Of a stretch of 43,474 nucleotides of DNA, positions 33,179 to 39,707 are shown piece by piece. Origin of the DNA: a virus; the IMG/VR virus record IMGVR_UViG_3300034198_009761, positions 1-43,474 of that record, one strand, 5' to 3'. Position 1 is the first letter of the stretch; each line of letters starts with the position of its first letter. The position numbers and the translations under genes are program-made. Under the pieces are notes generated by a model. That model ran no database searches. It was given only the letters and a program-made list of their open reading frames with translations, and was not told where the DNA came from.

Positions 33179-34006
33179 CTAGTTATCGAAGTTTTGCTGG
33201 GCCTTGTAATTACCCTTACGGTTATTGCGCCTAATGCCATAAAGGTTGCCAGTAGCACTACCAGCAACGCTACCAGCAATAGCACCGCCAATAACGGCAG
33301 CAGGCTTACCGCGGCCAGCAACACGTCCCAAAGTAGAGCCAGCAATATTGCCGGCAAAACTGCCGCCAAGCGTAGGAATATAAACATTACCAAAAGCATC
33401 AAGCTTACGGCCCTTACGACCCGCAACAAGCGGATGAACACTAGGAAAAGCCAAGCCCGTCGCAATACGGCCAGCAGACGGCCTGCCACTAGACGGCCGA
33501 TCTTCCTTCTTCACCTGATAATCAGGATGCTTCACCGCACGCTTACGACCAACATAATCAGCGCGAGTCAACGCGGCATCAAAACCACCGTAAGCACCAG
33601 CCAAAGCACCAAGACCAGCACCCGCCAAAGCGCCACGAGGACCGCCAATGACAAGACCCGCAGCACTACCAAGACCAGCACCAGTACCCGCGCCAACAGC
33701 CGCGTACTTGCCAGCCTTCTCCCGGCGAGCCTGACGAATCTCACGAAGGAGAATCTTCCGATTGTTTTGAGCTCCCTCATGGCCATACATGTCACGGTTC
33801 CACACCACGTGCTTATAAGCGTCAGTCTCGCGAAGACGTTTCTTACTCTCGCTCTTCAAAACCTCATCCGCAAAAGCAGACAACTCACGCAACGACTTCT
33901 CAACACCATACGAAGACACGCGAGCCCCTTTACACGTCTTACATGTACATTCACAGCCCTTATCAGGCTTACCTGGCTTACACCCGCACCCACACGAAGC
34001 GCACAT
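33179..34006 (-). CDS. Cys-rich, glycine-zipper virion-module protein of unknown function
   Basis: The product has 275 residues. The first 27 residues contain eight cysteines (CASCGCGC, then GCECTCKTC), a metal-binding pattern. A charged helical segment follows (about 35-95). Two long Gly/Ala-rich stretches come next (about 98-145 and 210-262) with GxxxG spacing, like membrane-inserting glycine zippers. Location between head and connector genes implies a minor virion or assembly protein. A role in membrane passage at ejection is possible. No family is assigned. It overlaps the upstream stop (ATGA). Confidence 0.65.
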   Translation of the reverse strand: MCASCGCGCKPGKPDKGCECTCKTCKGARVSSYGVEKSLRELSAFADEVLKSESKKRLRETDAYKHVVWNRDMYGHEGAQNNRKILLREIRQARREKAGKYAAVGAGTGAGLGSAAGLVIGGPRGALAGAGLGALAGAYGGFDAALTRADYVGRKRAVKHPDYQVKKEDRPSSGRPSAGRIATGLAFPSVHPLVAGRKGRKLDAFGNVYIPTLGGSFAGNIAGSTLGRVAGRGKPAAVIGGAIAGSVAGSATGNLYGIRRNNRKGNYKAQQNFDN

Positions 34007-34173
34007 CAGGCATCCACCAACTCAACGCGACGAGCTTTCACCCACGACTCCAAACGAAGCCACGAAGCAGCACCCGGAACAACATCACCAGGCTCAAACA
34101 CGCGACCATCAATCACAAGACGCCGTACCGCCCGATACACAGGTTCGCGCACCTTACGAGGACGCCCAGCCAT
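34006..34173 (-). CDS. 55-residue basic protein
   Basis: A short frame starts at the ATG at 34173, overlapping the upstream stop (TAATG), and ends at 34006, overlapping the next start (ATGA). Both junctions fit the coupled style of this operon. The product begins MAGRPRKVREPVYRAVRRL and continues with FEPGDVVPGAASWLRLESWV. The latter resembles a small beta fold, similar to the short connector-region proteins of actinophages. Function unknown. Confidence 0.65.
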   Translation of the reverse strand: MAGRPRKVREPVYRAVRRLVIDGRVFEPGDVVPGAASWLRLESWVKARRVELVDA

Positions 34174-34664
34174 TACGTAGTTGTCGCAGTCGTAGACGTC
34201 GTATCAAAGTTGCTAGACGTCACAGTAATCGTAAACGTACTAGCCGTAGCGTATGTACGAGTAGCAGTCCGACCACGCACCGAAGACGAAGACGAATCGC
34301 CCCAGTTGATAGAGAACGGTGCCTCACCACCAACAAGAGTGATCGTCACCTTCTTCGTGAGCGTCCCATCAACCACAGCAGACACAGTGAAGTCATTAGT
34401 CGTACCGCGAGCCAAAATCACGCGACTCTTAGCACCAATAAACACCGGCGTCGGGCGACGCTTACCCTTACGAACACCACCCGACGACGACGTGTTACGA
34501 CCAAAAACGTCAGGAGTCGCATACAACACATTCTTGCTAATCAGCGCATCCAACTTACGAAGCGCAGCAATATCAGCCGCCGAAATCGTCGCATCCTTAG
34601 CATATGACGTGCCACGGAGAACAATCGCCTTAGCGGCCTTAATAGTCGCAGGAATGGTATGCAC
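34173..34664 (-). CDS. capsid-associated protein with PKD-like domain
   Basis: The product has 163 residues. A GTG start at 34664 has AAGGGG five bases upstream, which overlaps the capsid gene stop. The N-terminal 80 residues are helical and basic. Residues about 85-160 look like a PKD/Ig-like beta-sandwich (GGEAPFSINWGDSSSSSV, then TRTYATASTFTITVTSS). Position immediately after the major capsid gene suggests a head fibre or decoration protein exposing an Ig-like domain that could bind glycans or cells. Confidence 0.65.
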   Translation of the reverse strand: MHTIPATIKAAKAIVLRGTSYAKDATISAADIAALRKLDALISKNVLYATPDVFGRNTSSSGGVRKGKRRPTPVFIGAKSRVILARGTTNDFTVSAVVDGTLTKKVTITLVGGEAPFSINWGDSSSSSVRGRTATRTYATASTFTITVTSSNFDTTSTTATTT

Positions 34665-34673
34665 AACTACCCC

Positions 34674-35891
34674 TTACGCAACAGCGCTGCTAAGGAAATA
34701 CCCCAAGTCCGGAGCAACAACCTTCATGTCATAAGTCATTTCAGCCTCAATACGGTCCGAAGCAATGTTCTCCATACGGAACCGCTTCACCTTGATGCCC
34801 TGACCGTTACCACCAAGATATCCGTTCCACGTAAACGTATAACCGGCAGAAGGAGTCATCAGCGACGGACCCGAAGGAGCATACGCAAACAGCACAGACT
34901 TCGAGTTCGAAATGAAATCGAAACCGACAGTACCAAACGTCAACGTACCCGAAGAAATCGCAGCCGAAGTGTTAGCCGACAGAGTAACCGAAGTACCCGA
35001 AACGGCAGCAACGGTAGTACCCGCGGCAACACCAGTACCCGAAACCGGAGTACCAACAATGATACGAGTATCAGCAGCACCAAGAGTCACCGCAGTAGAA
35101 CCCGAAGACGCCGAACCAACCGCAGTAAACACAGTGTTCACAGAAGCCTGAACACCAGCATCCGGGAACTGAGCAGGCGAACCGAAATCAGTAGCACCAG
35201 ACACACCCGCAGCAGTCGCATACGACGTGTACAGTTCATCCACATCAAACAGAGTCGCAATCAGATCCTCCGTAACAATACCCTTCTGGGTGTACTTGAT
35301 ACGGTCAATAATGTCCGGGTGCTGCTTCAAACCCTTCATAACATCCGCGCCAAGAACGCAAATGTTCGGCTTAAAACCAGTCAACTTACGAAACGCCACA
35401 ACAATGTCAGCAACATCGCTAATCGGATCCGAACCAGCGTCAGACCACTTCACAAAGTCAGTGGTACCAACCTTGTCAGTAGCCCAGACGCCAGTCTTGA
35501 AATAAGCAGCGTTCCAGTCAATATCACGCTGAAGCAGCAACTGGTTCGTAATGAACTCAGTAGCATCCCGATCAAGGTTGAAGTTCGAATCAGCGTTCGC
35601 GCGCAACTGGTCATCAATATCCTTGTGGATACCGTACACATGCGCGAAATACTGATCCGTGGTCAGGTTCCAACCAGAACCCGGAGTCTCAGTACCAGGA
35701 GCACGACGCTTAGCGTCAGTACGACGCCAATCCGCCTTGCTGTACTTCCAGTACAGATCAGACTGCTTAGAAACAGGGACCTTGGGGAAAACCTTATCCG
35801 CAAGGTAGGTCGATGCCGACTGAAGATACGCAATGCTGACGTTAGTTAACGGAGCATTGACGTGAAGGTCGGACTGAGCGGGACTGGGCAT
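34674..35891 (-). CDS. major capsid protein with inserted beta module
   Basis: The product has 405 residues. The start has AAGGA about seven bases upstream. N-terminal to middle segments (ADKVFPKVPVSKQSDLYWKY, IHKDIDDQLRANADSNFNLD) and the C-terminal RFRMENIASDRIEAEMTYDM are typical of HK97-fold major capsid proteins of this actinophage type. Residues 257-321 are an extra Gly/Ser/Thr/Val-rich module nearly matching one in the major tail protein and probably exposed on the capsid surface. Flanking genes (decoration and scaffold upstream, PKD protein downstream) support the call. Confidence 0.9.
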   Translation of the reverse strand: MPSPAQSDLHVNAPLTNVSIAYLQSASTYLADKVFPKVPVSKQSDLYWKYSKADWRRTDAKRRAPGTETPGSGWNLTTDQYFAHVYGIHKDIDDQLRANADSNFNLDRDATEFITNQLLLQRDIDWNAAYFKTGVWATDKVGTTDFVKWSDAGSDPISDVADIVVAFRKLTGFKPNICVLGADVMKGLKQHPDIIDRIKYTQKGIVTEDLIATLFDVDELYTSYATAAGVSGATDFGSPAQFPDAGVQASVNTVFTAVGSASSGSTAVTLGAADTRIIVGTPVSGTGVAAGTTVAAVSGTSVTLSANTSAAISSGTLTFGTVGFDFISNSKSVLFAYAPSGPSLMTPSAGYTFTWNGYLGGNGQGIKVKRFRMENIASDRIEAEMTYDMKVVAPDLGYFLSSAVA

Positions 35892-35920
35892 ATTAGGATC
35901 CTTCTCTTCTCAGCCCTAGG

Positions 35921-36337
35921 CTACTTCAACAGAACGCTGATCAGTTCGCCCGTAGTGGACGAAGACTGAAGCGCAATACCATAAACTTGCTCCGTACCAG
36001 ACTGTGCAATCGCGCGACCAACAGAATCACAGGTCACAGCAGCACCCGCGGTAATCGCCGTAGCGCCACCACCAGACTCAACATAAGAAATACCGCGAAT
36101 AGCGACAGACGCAGCACCACCAACTTGCTGCGGCTTATTCTGCAACACGCCAACAGAACGATCCGACGCCTTCGTAGTGCAAAGACCAACCGTGTACTTA
36201 CCAGTCACCTTCACAAAACGGTACATACGACCGTTGTTCGGCGAAGCCGCACCAGTCTGACCAGGAACACCAGTAAAAATACCGATGCTCGAGTCAGCCG
36301 CGAAACTCGCAGAATGAAAATTCTCGTCGAAAGCCAT
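35921..36337 (-). CDS. capsid decoration protein
   Basis: The product has 138 residues and is beta-rich. It contains a SVGVLQNKPQQVGGAASVAI segment and later AGAAVTCDSVGRAI, the pattern of DUF2190/lambda-D-type head decoration proteins. It sits just upstream of the major capsid gene. Such proteins bind the expanded capsid at its local three-fold sites and stabilise it. An alternative is another small head protein, but the match to this family is good. Confidence 0.75.
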   Translation of the reverse strand: MAFDENFHSASFAADSSIGIFTGVPGQTGAASPNNGRMYRFVKVTGKYTVGLCTTKASDRSVGVLQNKPQQVGGAASVAIRGISYVESGGGATAITAGAAVTCDSVGRAIAQSGTEQVYGIALQSSSTTGELISVLLK

Positions 36338-36345
36338 CTCTTACG

Positions 36346-37359
36346 TCACCATCCGTTCTGTTCAGAAATGTACGCGTCATACGCGTCCGGGTTAGCAGCG
36401 AACATTGCAGTCGAAGCCTGCTCAAGCGAGAAATCCCCAGCAGACTTAGTGACCATCTCCGAAGCCAAACCATTCACGCGATCGTAAATGGAGTTCGAAG
36501 CACCACCAGCGAGGCCAACCTCGTCATAGATCGCGTCACCGGCAGCAGTCAGAACATGGTCAAGAATGTCCAACTCCTCATCAGTGAGGACCGAAGCAGC
36601 AGCCTTCAAAATCGGACCAAACACTCCAGGGTGAACCGGGAGGTTGTACTCAGCAGCCTTAGCAATAAACGCCTCAGTCACACGCTCATCCTGAAGCATC
36701 GCCAGTTCATCCTGCGCCGCCTGAGCCTGAGACTTAGCAATCTCAACCTCGTCCAACGCCTTAGCGATAATGAACTCACGGTCAGACTCAGAAACAGCCT
36801 TCGAAAGCTGCTCAAGCACCGAATCGCCCAAAGACTTGCCGACACCGTCACCGTCACGGTCACGCATCATGTACGCTCCTCCTCCACCAACACCAACACC
36901 AGCAGCGGTGCCAGCAGCAATCTTTTTACCATTCTTACGCGCACCAAAACCTACACGTTGCGCCATCGGGTTAAGCTTCGCAGCACCCTCAGCAGACGGT
37001 CCGCTAGTAATCTCGCCCTTCATGCCAGTCTTAAACTGGTTAGCGGCAGTACGCAAACCACTCATTGAAAGCGCCTTACCAATTTCGTCATCGTCGTCTT
37101 CGTCATCCGCAACGAAAACAAACTCATTACCAGCCTCATCGAAGACAGTGTCGCCATGTTCCAGATCATCCTCATCAACAGGAAGCCCAGTATCGGTGTA
37201 CAGATCTGTCACGCGACTCTCCTCAATCATGTCAGCGGCATTCGCAGCCTTAGAAAACGCAATCAAACCGTGCTGGTTAGCAGGACGGTCAACAGAAGAA
37301 ACCTCATCAAACTCGAGGTCAAACAGCTTGTTCACTTTCCTACCCATAGAACTAATCAT
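36346..37359 (-). CDS. scaffold-like head assembly protein with glycine-rich insert
   Basis: The product has 337 residues from the ATG at 37359, with GGGAG nine bases upstream; a TTG three codons earlier is less likely. The opening KLFDLEFDEVSSVDRPANQ is seen at the end of XkdF-like proteases and the beginning of scaffold proteins. An acidic stretch follows. Next comes a glycine-rich hydrophobic segment and an EF-hand-like loop (RDRDGDGVGKSL). A long coiled coil ends in a helical C-terminal domain with NPDAYDAYI. A scaffolding role is inferred from its place between protease and capsid genes. Confidence 0.65.
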   Translation of the reverse strand: MISSMGRKVNKLFDLEFDEVSSVDRPANQHGLIAFSKAANAADMIEESRVTDLYTDTGLPVDEDDLEHGDTVFDEAGNEFVFVADDEDDDDEIGKALSMSGLRTAANQFKTGMKGEITSGPSAEGAAKLNPMAQRVGFGARKNGKKIAAGTAAGVGVGGGGAYMMRDRDGDGVGKSLGDSVLEQLSKAVSESDREFIIAKALDEVEIAKSQAQAAQDELAMLQDERVTEAFIAKAAEYNLPVHPGVFGPILKAAASVLTDEELDILDHVLTAAGDAIYDEVGLAGGASNSIYDRVNGLASEMVTKSAGDFSLEQASTAMFAANPDAYDAYISEQNGW

Positions 37360-37401
37360 GGAGCACAACTCCCGCCTGCGCGATAGGGATACGCCATAAA
37401 T

Positions 37402-37430
37402 ATTTTACAAACAACAAAAAAGTAGATCAG
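37402..37430 (-). promoter_or_regulatory. weak candidate promoter upstream of scaffold and capsid genes
   Basis: In the largest AT-rich gap of the head module, minus-strand TAAAAT (37402-37407) stands 17 bases after CTGATC (37425-37430). The -10 is a good match and the -35 poor. It would drive scaffold, decoration and capsid genes in addition to readthrough from upstream. Confidence 0.25.
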
Positions 37431-38653
37431 TTCCACGGCTGATTACGACGAGAAACACCGCGACCATACACAGCAGCAGAACCAGCACCCAAACCACCAG
37501 CAAGACCAGCAGCAATCAAACCACGCTTTGAACCACGAACACCATAAAACTTACGGCCATCAACAACCTTATTAGCCGAAAGAAACTCCCCGCCGCGACC
37601 TGCAATAGAGCCAGCAGCAACAGAACCACCACCAAGAACACCAGCGTACATTCCCATGCGACGTTGACGGTCGCTTTCCGGATCAAAATGCCGAGCCTTA
37701 CCATACATAGCGTACGAAGGCTCTTGACTAGCAGGCTGCTTCTTACGGCCAGTAGCCATCAGCGCGCCAGCACCTGTAGCACCAGCACCCACACCAATCT
37801 TCGTTTTAAGACTAGCGTTACCAAACTTTTCCTTAGCCGCAGCACCAACGCGCTCACGGCCACTCATGCTAGCGAAACGCTCCGAACGAGCACGCTGCGC
37901 ATTAGCCAGCGCCCTATCCTTCGCCGCACGCTCCATTGACCCAACATTAGTACCACCAGCGCGAGCCGATTGTGACGCTTGGACAGCAGCGCGACGCTCA
38001 CCAATCGTTTGACCAGTAGGAGTCTTACGAGCCGAAACCAAAGCGTCACGACGAGCCTGCTTCGCCTCAGCCACAGCGGGACCCCGCTGCGCCCGCTCAA
38101 AACGGCGAGCCAAACGCGCATCAACAAGTTTCCCCTGCGAACGCGCAGACCCAGCAACAGCATTCGCTGACGGCCCAGTAACAGCACCCATATGAGAAAT
38201 AGTGCGAGCAAACTTAATCTGAGAAAGCGGATTAGCTTTTCTTACCTCAACAATACGACGACCAGACCCATTACGAGGATCAACACCCAAATAAGACATA
38301 CCCTTAACCACCTTAGATTCGCTAGCCTGCCGAGCCTGACGATGTAACGCACGAGCCGACAAAGCATCACTAGCCAACTCAGCGGTATGCAAAACACCCC
38401 AACCACCAAGCGACGCCAAAGCCGCCCTCTTCGGATCCTTAAAAGCACGACCAATGCCGGGAACTTTCCGCAAACGCCCAACAACCTTACCCGCGGAAGG
38501 AACATCAGACGCAGGAGTCTTCACCGCACGCTTAATTTCCTTACCCGTCAAATACGCGGCATGCAAACCACCAGCAGTCGCCACACCGTTCAACACTTGG
38601 CCGGTGCGAGCCTCCTTCAAAGAAGGAGTGCCAGAAGAAACACCGCCGCTCAT
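37427..38653 (-). CDS. basic glycine-zipper head-module protein of unknown function
   Basis: The product has 408 residues. The start overlaps the upstream stop (ATGA). The protein is highly basic, with a long Arg/Ala-rich helical middle (about 165-275). The last 130 residues contain three Gly/Ala-rich hydrophobic segments (IGVGAGATGAGALMAT, YAGVLGGGSVAAGSIAG, IAAGLAGGLGAGSAAV). This pattern suggests a nucleic-acid or membrane interacting virion protein, possibly packaged inside the head. No known family is recognised. A role in DNA ejection is a guess based on its composition and on similar segments in neighbours. Confidence 0.65.
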   Translation of the reverse strand: MSGGVSSGTPSLKEARTGQVLNGVATAGGLHAAYLTGKEIKRAVKTPASDVPSAGKVVGRLRKVPGIGRAFKDPKRAALASLGGWGVLHTAELASDALSARALHRQARQASESKVVKGMSYLGVDPRNGSGRRIVEVRKANPLSQIKFARTISHMGAVTGPSANAVAGSARSQGKLVDARLARRFERAQRGPAVAEAKQARRDALVSARKTPTGQTIGERRAAVQASQSARAGGTNVGSMERAAKDRALANAQRARSERFASMSGRERVGAAAKEKFGNASLKTKIGVGAGATGAGALMATGRKKQPASQEPSYAMYGKARHFDPESDRQRRMGMYAGVLGGGSVAAGSIAGRGGEFLSANKVVDGRKFYGVRGSKRGLIAAGLAGGLGAGSAAVYGRGVSRRNQPWN

Positions 38654-38913
38654 CCCAACATCTCCAACGGCGAATACGCCAAACCACGAGCACCAACAAA
38701 AGCGTAAGCATTCCGAGACCCCTGGCGACGCTCAGCCCGCGAAAGCTTACGACCCATCAACGCAGCACCGTTATCAAGCATGATCCGGCTAGACGCAAAC
38801 ATCGCCAACGGCGAAACAGGATCCGAAGACACACGACTCGACGGAATACCAATCGACGGCATAATCAAATCATCCGGCATACGCCCATAAGAACGAGGCT
38901 CAAACAAAGCCAT
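38650..38913 (-). CDS. small hypothetical head-module protein
   Basis: The 87-residue product overlaps both neighbours (TAATG upstream, ATGA downstream). It has no transmembrane segment. The C-terminal half is basic (RKLSRAERRQGSRNAYAF). It lies between the protease and the 408-residue glycine-zipper protein, so a minor structural role is likely. Family not recognised. Confidence 0.6.
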   Translation of the reverse strand: MALFEPRSYGRMPDDLIMPSIGIPSSRVSSDPVSPLAMFASSRIMLDNGAALMGRKLSRAERRQGSRNAYAFVGARGLAYSPLEMLG

Positions 38914-39644
38914 TAGATTTCAGCCTCAACACGCTTACCGCGACCATGAACACTAAACCCAGTCTTACGACCAGCCTTAATATCAGCCCACGTATCCCCC
39001 TCCTCATACTGGTAACCAACCCACCAGCCACGAGGAGTATCCGCAGGCAACCCCATCTTCTCAATCTTCTCATCAGTCACAACAAAAGACTCAATCATCT
39101 CGCCAGCCTTCACAGCATTACCAAACTCATCACGCTTATGCTGCGTACCACCAACACGAGACTTTTGAACATACGTATACGCCGCACGCTCCAACTCGTC
39201 CGGAGTAATCCAATCACCCTGCAAATCAACCACAGGCTGACCATCAACCTCCACAACAGAAGCCCACCCAAAAGCCTGACGCTTATCCGAATCAAGCTTA
39301 GAAAACTCGCCACTCCACACCACGTCATACGACTTCACAACAGTCCCCGAAGACACAGGAGACGCAGGCTTCTTCGCCATCGGCGCTGGCTGAGGCGCAG
39401 TCTTCACCGCGGCAGGCTTCGGCATCGGCGGCTTCGGAACCAAAACACCACGCGAAGGCTTACTCACACCAGTCGGCACAGAAACATCAGACGGAGCAGG
39501 ACTCATCTTCGACACAGCATCCCGGTCATACAAATAAGACCACACGTCAGCACTATCCACCGTCGGACCAAACAACGTGTCACACAGTGCAACAAAATTA
39601 GGATCCACCTCGTAAAGAGACTTCACCACACGACGCGAATCCAT
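38913..39644 (-). CDS. capsid maturation protease (XkdF-like)
   Basis: The product has 243 residues from the ATG at 39644, which has GGAGG five bases upstream; the GTG at 39656 is less likely. After a Pro-rich linker (about residues 60-100) the C-terminal domain runs from VVWSGEFSKLDSDKRQAFGW through GDWITPDELERAAYTYV, GEMIESFVVTDEKI and PRGWWVGYQYE to KTGFSVHGRG. This order fits XkdF-type putative serine proteases that mature the capsid. The scaffold-like protein is encoded two genes downstream. The N-terminal 60 residues are unique. Confidence 0.82.
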   Translation of the reverse strand: MDSRRVVKSLYEVDPNFVALCDTLFGPTVDSADVWSYLYDRDAVSKMSPAPSDVSVPTGVSKPSRGVLVPKPPMPKPAAVKTAPQPAPMAKKPASPVSSGTVVKSYDVVWSGEFSKLDSDKRQAFGWASVVEVDGQPVVDLQGDWITPDELERAAYTYVQKSRVGGTQHKRDEFGNAVKAGEMIESFVVTDEKIEKMGLPADTPRGWWVGYQYEEGDTWADIKAGRKTGFSVHGRGKRVEAEI

Positions 39645-39707
39645 ACAAACCTCCACCTAGGGCTAGTCTTATCATCCCGCACAAAAGTAACAGACGCCAC
39701 CAAGGAA

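Noticed and set aside
34659-35849. Plus-strand frame of 396 codons opposite the capsid gene.
   Set aside because: It is low-complexity Arg/Thr/Ser sequence. The minus strand encodes a clear major capsid protein.
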